From contig CAUYUJ010011203.1 in the NCBI GenBank assembly GCA_963575745.1, positions 368,111 through 432,110 on the forward strand: a DNA stretch of 64,000 nucleotides. Direction: 5' to 3'. The translations under genes and the position numbers were made by a program. The notes under the pieces are model-generated. The model saw nothing but the letters and a program-made list of their open reading frames with translations. It had not been told where the DNA came from and searched no databases. Positions within the stretch are counted from its first letter, which is position 1; every line of letters starts with the position of its first letter. The DNA is from Prorocentrum cordatum (Eukaryota > Sar > Dinophyceae > Prorocentrales > Prorocentraceae). This document shows positions 1 through 13,106 of the stretch, one piece after another.

Positions 1-233
1 GTGCCGTGTTGAGCCGAAAACCCGAAGAACAGCGAAATACCATTAAAAACTCGACGGATTTCGACGATGCTGTCAACCACGTGATAATATTTGCGCCTCT
101 TTGAACTTTCGTGGGGCCCCTCGTGGGACTCTTTGGGCGTCTCTGGCCGCCCAGGGCTATCTTGGAGCACTCTCAGGCCGTCCTGAAGGCCTCTTAAAGC
201 AACCTTGGGCCGTCTGGGCGCCCGTGCGCTGGG
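1..233. other. Unassigned sequence
   Basis: No gene, RNA or clear repeat was seen. Short frames here have no recognisable motif and run into the following tandem repeat. Confidence 0.5.
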
Positions 234-412
234 CGGTCCGGCGAGGTTTCACAACGTGGCCGCCCGTTGCCGCCACGTTGCCGCCTCGTTCGCTGGGGGG
301 GTCCAGCAAGGTTTCGCCACCGATAGTTGCCGGCCCGTTGCTGTCTCGTGCGCCAGGTGGACTAGGCGATGTTTCGCCACCTGGCCGCCGGTGGCCGCTT
401 CGTTGTGGCCTC
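234..412. repeat. ~61-bp tandem repeat, about 3 copies
   Basis: Three degenerate units, each containing a GGTTTC(A/G)CCAC-like core followed by CCGCC/GTTGC-rich sequence, start near 234, 299 and 361. The overlapping open frames are translations of the repeat. Confidence 0.7.
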
Positions 413-1050
413 AAGCTTGCACCGCGTAGATTGCACCACATAACATACACATTCAGTGTAATGACTTGCTGTTCGGGATCCACGCTGGCTTGCGTATTTC
501 GTTGATTCAATCGGAACATCTTCGGTGAATGAAATTGACGCAGCAGCGTGCGCCTCACTCTAGGATCGAAGCTTTGCTCCCGTCGTTCAGAATGGCGCTC
601 TCGCCCAAGCGCGGGCAGATTTCCTGGATCGGAGTCTCCCCTCATCGTTGCCTCCCCGTTTCTGTCACGTCCTCCGCCTGCTAATGGCCCTCCTGCTCCT
701 CCCGAGACTCCTGTCCTCCTCGCCCTCCTCCATCCTCATCCTCCTCTTCCTGCTCCTCCTCTTCCTGCTCCTCCTCCTCATCCTCCTCCCATGAAGACAG
801 CTCCCATCGTCTGATTGCGCATAACACGATGCCCTTTGGGGTTCGAGGTCCGCCATGACACACGTCGGCAGATCCGCCACCGTGTCCCGAGGCACGAGGT
901 GGAGTGTCCTCAGATCCTGGGCCAAATCCCTCAAGCCTCAGTCCTCACTCCTGAGGATTACGCCGGGTGCCCGGACCCCCTAGCTCTCAAATCTCCTGGG
1001 GCGTGCCGCGTGCCCCCGGGGACCGTCGCGTCTTCCCGCATGACTTTCTC
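413..1050. other. Intergenic, with a (TCC)-rich tract at about 680-792
   Basis: No gene is supported. The stretch holds one pyrimidine-rich (TCC)n tract and otherwise unremarkable GC-rich sequence. Confidence 0.5.
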
Positions 1051-1590
1051 ATGCCAAAGAGGGGCCCAACACGGGCCACTAGCGCCCCAAGAGGCCCCCC
1101 AAGACGGGCCAAGAGGGCCCCGAATAACCAAACGATCGGCCCCAGACGCCTAATATGGCCTGACGACAGCCGAAGTGGCGCCCAAGACGCCCCAAGAGAG
1201 GCCCAAGAGGCATCTCCGTAGGGTCCCGAGAGGCAAAAGTCGAGTAACTCACGCAAGAATACTTGCATGTGTGACATATACGACGTTTCAGCCTCACAGC
1301 TTCCAAGACCGCCCAAGAGGCCCCCAAGATCGCCCCACAACGGCCCATCAGGCCCCCAGAGGGCCCAAAAACGAGAGGGCTCCAAGACGGCCCAAGAGGC
1401 GCCCCAGACGGCCCAAGAGAGCCCCAAAACGGCCTGAAATGGGGCCCGAGAGGGGGACCCCGAACTGGCAATTCGAACTGTTCGCCCCAAGATACTCCCA
1501 GGAGGCCCCAAGAGGCCTCCAAGAGGCCCCAAAACGGCATCAAGACTGAATGCGAGAGGCCCCCGAGAGGCATCCCTAGGAGGCATATGA
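1050..1590. repeat. Degenerate GGCCCAAGAGG / CCAAGACGG array
   Basis: This is a run of related 9-18-bp words (GGCCCAAGAGGC, CCCCAAGA, CCAAGACGG) with no fixed period. The same array type recurs at about 4.05, 28.0, 28.9, 29.7, 35.2, 61.6 and 62.3 kb. Translations of both strands give long but meaningless Pro/Lys/Arg- or Trp/Gly/Leu-rich frames. Confidence 0.75.
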
Positions 1591-1654
1591 TTCCCAACCC
1601 TCATGTGTTGGGTTCGCGGCTTTGAATACAACACTGTTCGCCCCACCTATCCCG

Positions 1655-2640
1655 GCTGCTCGCTGGGTGGCTGCGAACTGCGCAACTGTCGCCACTTCCG
1701 TGGGCTCATGGAAGGTCCAGCGGAGTCGGGGGCCACGCGCACCCAGACGGGACCTCGCTGCTCCCTGGAGGGGCTGCGAACTGCCCAAGTGAGTGTCGCC
1801 ACTTTCGTGGGCTCATGGAAGGACCAGCGGAGTCGGGGAGCACCGCGGACCCAGACACGACCTCGCTGACCCCTTGGGGGGCTGCGAACTGCGCAACTGT
1901 CGCCGTCCAGCGGAGTCGGGGACGACGCGAACCCGGACGGGACTCGCTTCTCGCTGGGTGTCTGCGAACTGCGCAACTGTCGCCACTTCCGTGGGCTCGT
2001 GGCTCCTAGGAGGTCCAGCGGAGTCGAGGGCCACGCGCACTCAGACAGGGTCTCGCTGCTCCCTGGGTGGCTGCGAGCTGCGCAACGGTCGCCACGTTCG
2101 TGGGCTCCTGGAGGGTCCAGCGAAATCGGAGGTCACGCACACTCATTTGAGACCTCGATGCTCCCTGGGTGGCTGCGAACTGCACAAGTGTTACCACGCT
2201 CTTGGGTGCCTGGGAGGTCCAGTAGAGTCGGGGGCCACGCGCACCCGGACGAGACATCGCTGCTCATTGCTGCTCCCTGGGTGGCTGCGAACTGCTCAAC
2301 TATCGCCATTTTCGCGGGCTCCTGGGAGGTTCAGCTGAGTCGGGGGCCACGCGCACCCGACGGGACCTCGCCGCTCCCTGGGTGGCTGCGAATTGCGCAA
2401 GCGTCACTACTTGCATGGGCTCCTGGGAGTCGGGGGCCACGCGCACACATGTGAGACCTTGCTGCTTCATGGTATGCTGCGAATTGCGAAACTGTCGCCA
2501 TTTTCGTGGGCCGCTGGAAGGTCCAGCGGAGTCGGGGGCCACGTGGACTCAGGCACGAGCTCGCTGTTCCCTGGATGTTTGCGCGCTGCGCAACAGTCGC
2601 CACGCTCCTGGGTTCCTGGGAGGCACGGAGGAGATGAGGG
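1655..2640. repeat. ~100-bp satellite, about 10 copies
   Basis: The landmark CTGGGTGGCTGCGAACTGCG recurs near 1660, 1762, 1871, 1952, 2062, 2162, 2274, 2376, 2464 and 2569, a spacing of 81-112 bp. Each unit then has a CAACTGTCGCCAC-like core, GTGGGCTC, GGTCCAGCGGAGTCGG and GGCCACGCGCACCC. Units differ by many substitutions and small indels, so the array is old. The overlapping frames of up to 180 codons are translations of the satellite. Confidence 0.9.
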
Positions 2641-2834
2641 TATCGCAAATCGTGCATATTTGGCGATGTGTTGCTGTGTCTGGAGCGTACATGCAAAGAT
2701 TCGCCTCACGTGGAGGAGAAGGAATTGGGTACGTCTCGGGTAATGAACCCGAATGGGAAACACAAACGTACAAGGAGGAACGGGTGGAAGGGGTAGTATG
2801 TCACATACGGTACAAGCGCACCTAGCTTGCCGTT

Positions 2835-3212
2835 TCCTCCTCCTCCTCCTCCTCCTCCTCTCTTCCTCTCTCTTCTCTCTTCCTCTTTCTGCCTCCTCCT
2901 CCTCCTCTTCCTCTTCCTCCTCATCCTCCCCGTCCTCCTGCATAGATGCCTCCTCTTCATCCATCTCTTCTATAGACTCCTGCCTCCTCCTCCTCATTTC
3001 CCTCCTCCTCCTCCTCCTCCTCCTCCTCCTCCTCCTCCTCCTCCTCCTCCTCCTCCTCCTCCTCCTCCTCCTCCTCTCCTCCTCCTCCTCCTCCTCCTCC
3101 TCCTCCTCCTCCTCCTCCTCCTCCCTCCTCCTCCTCCCTCCTCCTCCTCCTCCTCCTCCTCCTCCTCCTCCTCCTCCTCCTCCTCCTCCTCCTCCTCCTC
3201 CTCCTCCTCCTC
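2835..3212. repeat. (TCC)n microsatellite block
   Basis: Nearly pure CTC/TCC trinucleotide runs, longest at about 3001-3120. They produce spurious poly-Leu, poly-Ser, poly-Pro and, on the other strand, poly-Arg/Glu/Gly frames, including a 506-codon one. Confidence 0.95.
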
Positions 3213-3384
3213 GCTTCCCCCATGTTCCTCCTTGCTCCTCGTCATCCTTCCTCCTCCCCCCTCCGCCCACCCCCCCTCCGCACCCACCCACCCCGGAACC
3301 CACCGCGGGCGCAAAGGCTGGCGCGAGAGGCCTCCTCCCGCCGCGCCTGGGCGCGGAAGCAGCGGCGGGGGCAGCGGCGGAGGA

Positions 3385-3492
3385 CGAAGAGGAGGACGAC
3401 GACCACGACAACGACCACGACCACGACCACGACCACGACGACGACGACGACGTCTCACGACAATGGCCACGAACACCACGACGACGACGAAT

Positions 3493-3541
<49 letters not shown>

Positions 3542-3545
3542 TCAC
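3385..3545. repeat. (ACG)n / GAC trinucleotide tract
   Basis: GAC/ACG repeats interrupted by CACGAC units, encoding spurious poly-Asp, poly-Thr or poly-Arg depending on frame. Confidence 0.95.
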
Positions 3546-4044
3546 GACTAGGAGGAACTGGCGACGAAAAGGACCATCACGAGGACGAGCGGGACGACCC
3601 CGCGTGGAGGGGGGGGTCGCGAGGCAAGTCCATGTGCGGCGCGCGGGGATGGAATCGGAAGAAATCCGCCGAACCTGTCGGCGTGTGTGAGGGGTTTGTC
3701 AGTTCGACTCGCCCTCTTCGTCATTCGCTAGTCGTCGTCTCTGACGGTTCCTTTCCGCGCGCTTCCCATTTCCGTAGGTCCGTCGCCGTTCCCCCCCTTT
3801 TTCCTGGGCCCTCTTCCTCAGCCGCGCCAGCCAAAGCGAAATTTAATGACGTGTTAATTCGATCGAACAGAAGCCTCATCCCTTTGATCCCTCCCCCGTC
3901 GGGGCGGGGTCCTGGGGAAGGTGCCCCAGGAGGAGGACCCGGGGGGGAAGGCCCTGGGGGCCCCAGGGGACATGCGACTCAGCCCTGGCGCCGGTCGCCA
4001 CCCAGATACGCATCCCTCCAGGGGGGGTCCTGGCTAAGAAAAAA
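3546..4044. other. Intergenic
   Basis: GC-rich sequence without a recognisable gene, ending in a G-rich stretch (about 3895-3990). Confidence 0.5.
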
Positions 4045-4480
4045 CCCAAGACGGGCCATGGGTGCCCGAGGGGGCCGCCGAGACGGCCCAAGAGGGCCCC
4101 GCATCGCCGAACGATCTGTACAAGACGCCTCCCCGGGCCCCCGGAGGCCCATGAAGCCTGCAAAATGCCCCCAGAGGCCTCCAGGAACACCCAAAAAAAG
4201 GCCCCAGAAACATATATATATATACATATACATATATATATATAAGTATATATATATATATATGTGTATGTAGATATATGTGTATAGTGCGTGTAACTTC
4301 CAACGCTTCAAGACGGTCCAAAAGGCCCCCCAAGTCGCCCCAAGACGGGCCAAAGACCTCCAAGACGTGTCCAGCAACGGCCAAAGAGGGTCCCAAGACC
4401 GCCCTATACGCCTCCAAGACAGGCCAAGAGGCACCCAAGACTGCTCCAAGAGGGTGCCCAGACGAGGGGCCCGAGCAATG
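4045..4480. repeat. GGCCCAAGAGG array interrupted by a (TA)n tract
   Basis: Same word family as at 1050-1590. An ATATAT dinucleotide stretch (about 4203-4275) separates two array halves. The second half begins with an AACTTCCAACGCTTCAAGACGG leader that resembles leaders of other copies. Confidence 0.75.
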
Positions 4481-4961
4481 TTTTGCCAGCTCTCCGTCAG
4501 GAGGGGGGCTCTCGTAACCCGATTAATCGGCAAAGCGTCTTCGCGCTCTTATGTATGATCTTATTCCCGTGGTAGTTTCTTGCTCAGGTTCACGCGACTG
4601 ATATGAGACGCACGTATTCCTGCAATTGCTTAAGTGAGTGCGCCGTTAAGCTAAGGCCACGATAGACGGACGAGACCCGGCCGGCCGAGGAGGGCGCCCG
4701 AAGGGCGCGCACCCGGCGGGGCGGGGCGCTCTTTCGCTATCGCAACCGAATCAGCTTCGGCGGGCATCGTCGTCAGGCAGCGGCGCGGCGGCGATGCGGC
4801 GGCAACGCAGGGGCGATGACTAAATCAATATAAATCAACTCCCCCCGCGGCCTCCCCGGCGAGCTCCACTCGCCAGGGTGGACGTGATCGGCTTGTCAAC
4901 GCCCCGAATTGCACGCGCCAGGCAGCTCACCCGCCACCTGGAAAGCAACGCCCTGGGACGC
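4481..4961. other. Intergenic
   Basis: No gene seen. A GGCGGCGATGCGGCGGCAA-type GCG-rich patch lies at about 4770-4815. Confidence 0.5.
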
Positions 4962-5426
4962 TCAGCGCACAGCACGGAGGCGTCGCGGGAACACCCGCAG
5001 CATGACTGCAAGCGCCCCTCCTTCTCTCCCAGTCAGCCCCAACTCTGGTCGCCGCGGCCCCAGCTGCTGTAGCCTTGCCAGTTGCCTGAGCCCCAGCTCC
5101 AAGACGACCGCCAATTGTGACTTTCTCGCACCATGGCGGAAATCCGCGTTCTGCCTGCTGATGCATGACCACCGTGTCCTTGGAGGAACAACGGGGTTGC
5201 TGCCAGTAGCAGGCGTTCCGAGATGTACGTGTTGGATGTTGATCCACCTTTGCCCCAACTTCTTGGCCATCCCCAGTCTGTAGGGGTTCTGTTGCTCCGG
5301 CAGCTCGTCGTCTGCGGACTTTGGTCGCCAGGCGAAGACCGTCATGATGTCGCTGTGGGACGCGGTCTTGCCCTGCAGGCCGTTCTCTCGACGGTCGACG
5401 GTACCTTCCGCGCCCACGATCTGCAT
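4962..5426 (-). CDS. Possible exon, hypothetical protein
   Basis: This open minus-strand frame of about 154 codons lies in a non-repetitive island between repeat blocks. Its first ~100 residues have a balanced composition (for example SDIMTVFAWRP and MAKKLGQRWINIQHVHL), unlike the surrounding repeat translations. The last third becomes Leu/Arg/Gly-rich and may be non-coding. No family is recognised, no splice sites could be fixed, and the start ATG at 5426 is only the first in frame. It could be a diverged exon, a gene fragment or chance. Confidence 0.22.
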   Translation of the reverse strand: MQIVGAEGTVDRRENGLQGKTASHSDIMTVFAWRPKSADDELPEQQNPYRLGMAKKLGQRWINIQHVHLGTPATGSNPVVPPRTRWSCISRQNADFRHGARKSQLAVVLELGLRQLARLQQLGPRRPELGLTGREGGALAVMLRVFPRRLRAVR

Positions 5427-5915
5427 CGCAACCCTTCATTCCCCCCCCCGCACTCGGCGCCTCGGGGCCGGGGGCATAGCCCACATCCACTTGACCAAGC
5501 CGATTTCTCGTAGATTGATCTTAGGCCAAATCGCGTCGGGGGCTGCTACAATGTCGCCGTACTATACGGGGGCTGGGGCGCGGGGGGGAGAAGGAGGAGA
5601 AAGAGGAGGAGGAGGAGGGGAGGAGGAGGAGGAAGAGGAAGCGAGGAGGAGGAGGAGGTGCTTCTGTTCCATGGTGGGTTTGCCCAAAGCTGCACTTGCT
5701 GCGTCCGAAGTCTGCGCACTGCCGGCCACAGCGCCCAATAACACATGCGCGCACGTTGGACGAGACCCCGACCGTGGCAAGCTCAACGACACCAGTGGGG
5801 AGAAGCTGGGATTCGGCCTACACGACTCGACCCGCCATGGCGATGCTGAAACAGGGAAGGATGAGGAGGAGCCCCCCCTCCAAATTTCCTCGCCCCCTCC
5901 TCTTCCTCCAACTCC
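5427..5915. other. Intergenic with (GGA)n tract at about 5585-5660
   Basis: No gene supported. A short purine tract is flanked by GC-rich unique sequence. Confidence 0.5.
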
Positions 5916-6332
5916 TGCCTCCTCCTCCTCCTCGTCCTGCTCCTCCTCCTCCTCCTCCTCCTCCTCCTCCTCCAACTCCTCCTTCTACTTTTGCTCCTCC
6001 TCCTCCTCCTTCGCCTCCAACTCCTCTCCTCCTCCTCCTCCTCCTCCTCCTCCTCCTCCTCCTCCTCCTCCTCCTCCTCCTCCCTCCTTTTGCTCCTCCT
6101 CGTCCTCCTCCTCCTCCTCTCCGCCTCCTCCCTCCTACAATTCTTCCTCCTCCTCCTCCTCCTCCTCCTCCTCCATTCGTCCTCCTCCTCCTCCAATTCT
6201 TTCTCCTACAAGCATTGATCCTCCTCCTCGTCCTTTTCCACCTCCTCCCGCCTCCTCCTCTCCTCCTCCTCCTCTTCCTCCTCCTCCTCCTCCTCCTCCC
6301 CTCCTCCTCCTCCTCCTCCTCCTCCTCCTCAG

Positions 6333-6373
<41 letters not shown>

Positions 6374-6472
6374 CATCAATCATCTCATCATCATCATCAG
6401 CATCATCATCATCATCATCATCATCATCGTCATCATCATCATCATCATCATCATCATCAATCATCAGCATCA

Positions 6473-6519
<47 letters not shown>

Positions 6520-6596
6520 ATCATCATCATCATCATCATCATCAGCATCTCATCATCATCATCATCATCATCAGCATCATCATCTTCATCATCATT

Positions 6597-6648
<52 letters not shown>

Positions 6649-6842
6649 GCATCATCATCATCATAATCATCATCATCATCATCACCATCATCAGCAGCAG
6701 CATCATCTTCATCATCTTCATCATCAGCAGCAGCATCATCATCATCATCAGCAGCATCAGCATCAGCATCAGCATCATCATCATCAGCATCATCAGCATC
6801 ATCAGCATCATCAGCATTAGCATCAGCATCATCAATCATCAG

Positions 6843-6884
<42 letters not shown>

Positions 6885-7135
6885 ATCACCATTGCATCAT
6901 CGTAGTCAGCATCATCATCATCAGCAGCAGCAGCATTCATCACCACCATCAACACCATCATCACCATCATCATCATCACCACCATCACCATCACCATCAC
7001 CACCATCATCATCAGCAGCAGGAGCAGCGTCATCATCATCATCATCAGCAGCAGCAGCATCATCAGCATCAACATCACCATCACCACCATCATCAGCATC
7101 ATCAGCAGCATCATCACCATCACCATCACCATCAC

Positions 7136-7186
<51 letters not shown>

Positions 7187-7245
7187 AATCATCATCATCA
7201 CCATCACCATCAGCATCATCATCAACATCATCAACATCATCATCA
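5916..7245. repeat. Compound microsatellite: (TCC)n then (ATC)n
   Basis: TCC repeats (about 5916-6330) switch abruptly to ATC/CAT repeats (about 6333-7245) that include CAG and CAC variants. All long frames here (poly-Ser/Pro/His/Ile, poly-Met/Asp) are repeat translations. Confidence 0.95.
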
Positions 7246-7965
7246 TCCTCTCCCTCGTCGGTTCGACAACCGTCACACAAATTCTGGAAACCCTACGAAA
7301 CGAAGACGATAACGGCTACGGCGAGGAAGGTCCATCCTGGCACATAGTTTTTCGCACAAGAATAATGTTTGAGGACCCAGGAGGCCGAAACGGTCCCCCT
7401 GAGGCCGAAAACAAGAGCATATCCTCCCGAACCTCGAACTCCGACGGCCTTCCTCGAGACGACGATGGTCAAAACGACAAAGCCACGAGCCCAGGAAACG
7501 TTTCCTGGACACTACCTCGGTACTGCCAAAGAGCCTAGGCGGCGTTGCCGAGGAGTTGCCTAGAACCTGCGCGCGAGCCTTGGAAGCACTGCATAGGGAC
7601 TGCGCAAGCGCTGGCGGCGCACGTATTGGGAACGAGTAGTAAAGCGCTGGCGGAGCGCGTTGCGAAGTTCAGCAGCCTGCGGCGCCGCTGCCTGGCCAGT
7701 CGTGGAGGAGGGGAGGGCCTGGCCGTGCCTGCCGGCCTCTTTTTCAAAACTCGTATAGCTCTCTCGGGGAACTACCCAAGAACCTGAAGACGACCACCAG
7801 CATGGCCGCAGGAGTAGTGAGGGGAAACCACGCCGACCTGCGAGCAAGGACATCCAAACGTTTTGGCAAACATCCTAGCAGTTCCTGGGCAAGCCCCAGG
7901 CAACGCGTCCAAGACTTGCGGGCAGCGCGCAGGCAGCTCCCAGACAGCGTTCCGTGGGCCCGTGG
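7246..7965. other. Intergenic
   Basis: Unique-looking sequence with no recognisable gene. It contains a GAGGCCGAAA-rich patch (about 7378-7415) resembling the dispersed repeat at 15.27, 35.76 and 59.92 kb. Confidence 0.5.
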
Positions 7966-8480
7966 GACAACAACGACGACCCAAACGACGAGTACGAAGA
8001 CGAAAACGGCGGCGATAACGACGACGACGACGACGACCAAGACGACGACGGCGACGGCCGACCACGATGGCAAAAACAACGACGACGACGGCAGACGGCG
8101 ACGTTAACAAAAACAACACCGACGACGTCGGCTGACGACAAGGAGGGCCACGAAGATGACGACAACGAACACGACGACGACGACGACGGTAACCAAGACG
8201 ACGGCGAACGGCGACCAAGACGACGACGGCGACGACGACGACGTCTGACGACAAGAAACGCTACGACGACGACGACGACGACGCCGTCGGACGACAATGG
8301 CACAATGGCGACGAAAACGATTATGACGACGAAGACGACGACGACGACGACGACGACGACGAACACGACGACGAATACGACAACGACGACGACGACGACA
8401 TCTCACGACAATAGCCACGAGCACGACGACGACAAAGACGACGACGACGGCGGCGGCGGCGGCGGAAGCGGCGGCGGTCC
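7966..8480. repeat. (ACG)n / GAC trinucleotide block
   Basis: GACGACGAC runs with AACGAC, ACGAAAACG and GGCGACGG variants, ending in a short (GGC)n run. Confidence 0.95.
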
Positions 8481-8815
8481 CCTCTGTATGGGCTGATGGC
8501 GGGCGGCGTCGGCCGCGGGCGCCTGCCGCCCCGGTCTTTGTCCCCCTGGGGCGGGGCGGGGCGGGGCGGGGGCGGGGGGCGGGCTTCAGGAGGAGGAGGG
8601 GGCAGTTTGGGGGAGGACGAGGACGACGAAGAAAACGGAGAACACGACGGCGGCAGCAGCAAAGACGACGAAGACGACGACAACGATGACGACGAAGGAC
8701 GGAAGGACGGACGGAAGGAGGGAGGGAGCGAGGGAGGGAGGGGACAGAGGGAGCGGACGGAGGGAGGGAAGGACGGGGCGGAGGGAAGAATCAGTGGGAA
8801 GCAGCGGGGTGGGGG
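8481..8815. other. GC-rich sequence with GGAC/GGGA runs
   Basis: Simple-sequence rich (GGGGC runs at 8550-8580, AGGACGGA and GAGGGAGG runs at 8690-8790). No gene. Confidence 0.6.
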
Positions 8816-8998
8816 GGGAGGAGGGGAGGAGGAGGAGGAGGAGGAGGAGGAGGAGAGGAGGAGGAGGAGGAGGAGGAGGAGGAGGAGGAGGAAGCGGAGG
8901 AGGCAGAGGAGAAAGAGGACGAGGAGGGAGAGAAGGATGAGGAGGGGAAGGAGGATGGGGGGGGAGGAGGGAAAGGATGGGGGGGAGGGGGGGGAGAT
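8816..8998. repeat. (GGA)n microsatellite
   Basis: AGG/GGA purine tract, nearly pure at 8820-8895. Confidence 0.95.
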
Positions 8999-9405
8999 TC
9001 AGCTGGCCTGACCCAGAAGCGGCGATACGACCCGAGTAGCGGCGACGAAAGCTTCCCCTACCCCAGGCCGCTCCTGGGCGACAAGGTGCGGCCTTCATCA
9101 AACATTGTATTTGACGACGCGGAATCCGATGATCTCTCCCCCGTGCCGTTTCTCCCACGTGGAACCGAGGGTAAAGGCGACGAGGAGCGACGAGGCGGGA
9201 AGTGGGCACCCCGAGGAGTTTGGCCCATTTGTTTACCCACGCCCTTCGGCAGTATCGCCCTCTGCGGCGGCCTGCTGAGCGCCCTGGCACGCGCCGCCGC
9301 CAGCTGCCTTGAGTGGGAAAACGTGTAATTTCGCACACGCTGACCCCATCGGCGTAGCTAGTGACGTTTACACGGGCACTTGCTTCAGCGCGCGGGGCCA
9401 ATCTC
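8999..9405. other. Intergenic
   Basis: No gene, RNA or repeat could be supported. Confidence 0.5.
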
Positions 9406-10290
9406 GCCGCCACTGTTGGCTCTTCACGCAGTGCCAGCTCCCGCCGCCACTGCCTGTCCGTCTAGGCACGCGCTGGCCAAAACAGCACTGTGACTGTCGA
9501 GGTGTTCTTGATGCGCTGGCGGGCACCAACGGCCGCAAAGGCCACAGCGTGCCTTCTCACACCGACACACACTGCTGCCAGCGCCTGCCTTCTTGCACTG
9601 CCAGTCCCTGTTGCCAGTGCTCTCTCGCTCGAGCTGACCCAAGACGCAGGTGTAGCTGATGAAATGTTCTTGGTTCGCTGCTTTGCAAAGACAACTGCTG
9701 GTACCACTGATCGCCTTCTCGCACCGACCGCGCATGCAGCCACTGCTGGCCTTCTCACACGAGCTGACCTGCACTGCAAGGTAACTGACGTTGTTGCTCC
9801 TGCTGGTCATTGGCACCAACAACCGCTGCTGTCACTGCCCGCCTTCTCGCACCGACTCTGACCATGCTGCCAGCGCCTGCCTTCTCGCAGGAGCTGGCCC
9901 CCGCTGCACTGTAGCTGAAGATGTTGTTCCTGCTGGCCATCTGGCACCGACAACCGCTGCTGCCACTGCCTACCTTCTCGCACGCACTGACCGACCCTGC
10001 TGCCACTGCCTGTTTTCTCGCAGGAGCTGGCCCCCGCGACACTGTAGCTGAAGATGTCGTTCCTTATGGCCATTTGGCAACGACAACCGCTGCTGCCACT
10101 GCCTACCTTCTCGCGCCGACCAGCCCTGCTGCCACTGCATGCCCCCTGCAACAATGTAGCTGAGAATGTTGTTATTGCTGGCCACTTAGCACCGGCAACC
10201 ATTGTTCACGCTGCCCGCCGTCTCGCACCGACGAACCACGCTGCCACTGCCTGCCTTCTCGTACGGGTTGACCCCGATGATGTTGCTGGA
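9406..10290. repeat. Complex tandem repeat, ~40-bp and ~115-bp periods
   Basis: Phrases such as CTGCCACTGCCT(A/G)CCTTCTCGC, GAGCTGGCCCCCGC and TGTAGCTGA(A/G)(A/G)ATG recur about every 40 bp. They form a higher-order unit of about 115 bp, clearest at 9860-10170. Divergence rises toward both ends. The Cys/Ala/Ser-rich frames on both strands are repeat translations. Confidence 0.85.
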
Positions 10291-10555
10291 AAGTTTCTCG
10301 AGCTACGCAGAAACAGCCCAGCCCAGGGGGGGCCCACCAAAAAGGCCCCAATAAAGCGCGAAGACCACCAACTGCCTTGAGGCAACGCTTCGTGGAGGGC
10401 GATTCACAAGTTTCCCCAAGAGGTCCGCAAAGTTGTCCAAAGTCTCTGGAGGTCTCTGGAGGTGGTCCGCGGATGCATCCGAAGGCCCCAAACAAAATGT
10501 CAAAGACAGCTGACAACGTCGAAAATCCTCGCCATGTCCTCTTTCCACTCCTACC
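10291..10555. other. Intergenic
   Basis: Short unique stretch with no supported gene. Confidence 0.4.
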
Positions 10556-11575
<1,020 letters not shown>

Positions 11576-11845
11576 TGCGTCATCCTGACGACCCTCGCCC
11601 TCATCCCCACCATCACCATCAACGCCGTAATCACGCTAGTGTTACCCCATCCATCCTCGTCATTCCCACCCTCGCCCTCAATCCCAGCCCTGCTCATCCT
11701 CGTCCTCATCGCCGTCCCTCGCTCCCCCTCCGCGCGCGTCCGGGGCCGCCTTCTTGTGCCCGCCCTTCTCTCGGCCCCGCTTCTCCTTCTTGTCCTTGCC
11801 CTTGTCGCGCCTCTCGCGCCCCATGGCCTCCGCTCGCGGCCCATC
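11576..11845. other. Intergenic
   Basis: C-rich unique sequence between microsatellites. No gene supported. Confidence 0.4.
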
Positions 11846-12022
11846 TTAGAGGAGGGAGGGAGACGGAGGGAGGGAAGGAGGGACGAGAACCCAGGATCGA
11901 GGGAGGAGCGAGGAGGAGAGAGAAGGGAGGAGGGAGGAGGGAGAGAGAGAGAGGGAGGGGAGGGAGGAAGGGAGGGGGGGAGGGAGAAAGAGGGAGGGAG
12001 GAAGGGGGAAGGAGGATCCAGG
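11846..12022. repeat. (GGGA)/(GGA) purine tract
   Basis: GAGGGAGG-type purine-only sequence. Confidence 0.9.
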
Positions 12023-13106
12023 ATCGAGGGCCTGGGGGCTGAAGGTTCGAGGCTCGTGGAGGCCCAGACCTGCAACAGGAGCGTCGGAGATCGAGGACGG
12101 AGGAGCAAAAACCTTCAGCTCGGACTCCGTTCGGATGCCCCGGCCAGATGCGCCTCGAAATTGTGGCTGGGCTGCGCCGCCTGGCGGGCCCCAGGGCCGA
12201 CTGCGAAGGATGGCCCAGACCTCCAACGGATGGAAGAGGTCAACACGCACATCTTCCGCCATTCTCGGTCTCGCGGGGGGACCCTCCCCGGGCCGGGACC
12301 GTCGATGAACAACTGGCCCTGCATGGGAAGGACTAGGACCTCCGGGCACATCGGACCTTTGGGAAGGAGGGGCGATGCAGAAGAATCGCTCTGGTGCCCC
12401 TTGGGGGGGCAGGGGAGTGGGCCGGACTCGGCGCGGGCCAAGGTTTTTCGGTGGTTCAAAGATGGGGTGGGTCCTGGGGGATGAGGTCCTGAGGACGAGG
12501 TGCCTCAAAAAATGTAAATACACCCGTGGATCCCTTCCTATCCTTAGGACCCCATCCTTCATGTCCCCATCTTTGAAGCCCCGAGTCTTTCAGTACGCAC
12601 CCGAGGAAAGCACCGAGCCAGCAAACTGTCTGCGCCCAGAGCCCGATCCTGGCCGGACCCATACCCGGTCCAGGCGCCCTGGCCAAGCTCGGAGCCCAGA
12701 TGTCCGGGGACGAGCTCTCTCTGAGTCCCAGTGCTGCAGGCTCGAAGAAAAGGCATCGATGGATGTCTGGGGAAGGCGAACACACTTCGATCCTGAGCCC
12801 AGGACTGCACCAGCCAGGACCGGTCCAATTGCACAGCCGGTGCCCTCTGGCCAGGACCGCGCGAGTCGGGGAACCCGGTGTACTCTGGCCCCGCTGTTGG
12901 GAAGGCGTCGGTTCTCCACCCCGCCGATCCTGGCAAAGGCCTGGGCCCCACAGGCCGGTTTTTACCCTTCTATTCAATTAGCTGGGAATATGGGACGTGT
13001 AGGGCCTGCGGGCTTCGAAGGGTAGATACCAAGCTGGAGTGCCGAATGGTGGGGGTCTGGAGCGGGCTGGGGATGGGGATGGGGGTCGATTAAGCGATAC
13101 TGACGC
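12023..13106. other. Intergenic with recurring CCAGGA/TCCTGG words
   Basis: No gene is recognised. The words GATCCTGGCC, CCCAGGAC and GCCAGGACCG recur between about 12590 and 12960. The same words form hairpins at 26.09 and 59.19 kb, so this may be a decayed array of that motif. Confidence 0.45.

Noticed and set aside
1655-2640. CRISPR-like regularly spaced repeat
   Set aside because: The whole ~100-bp unit is repeated with no unique spacers, and all other evidence is eukaryotic, so it is a satellite.
2753-4273. 506-codon plus-strand frame (and 314- and 183-codon minus frames)
   Set aside because: They are translations of (TCC)n and (ACG)n microsatellites: poly-Ser/Leu/Pro, poly-Asp, poly-Arg/Glu.
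5344-7276. Frames of 374-440 codons rich in Ser, Pro, His, Ile
   Set aside because: Direct translation of compound (TCC)/(ATC) repeats; every frame on both strands is open.
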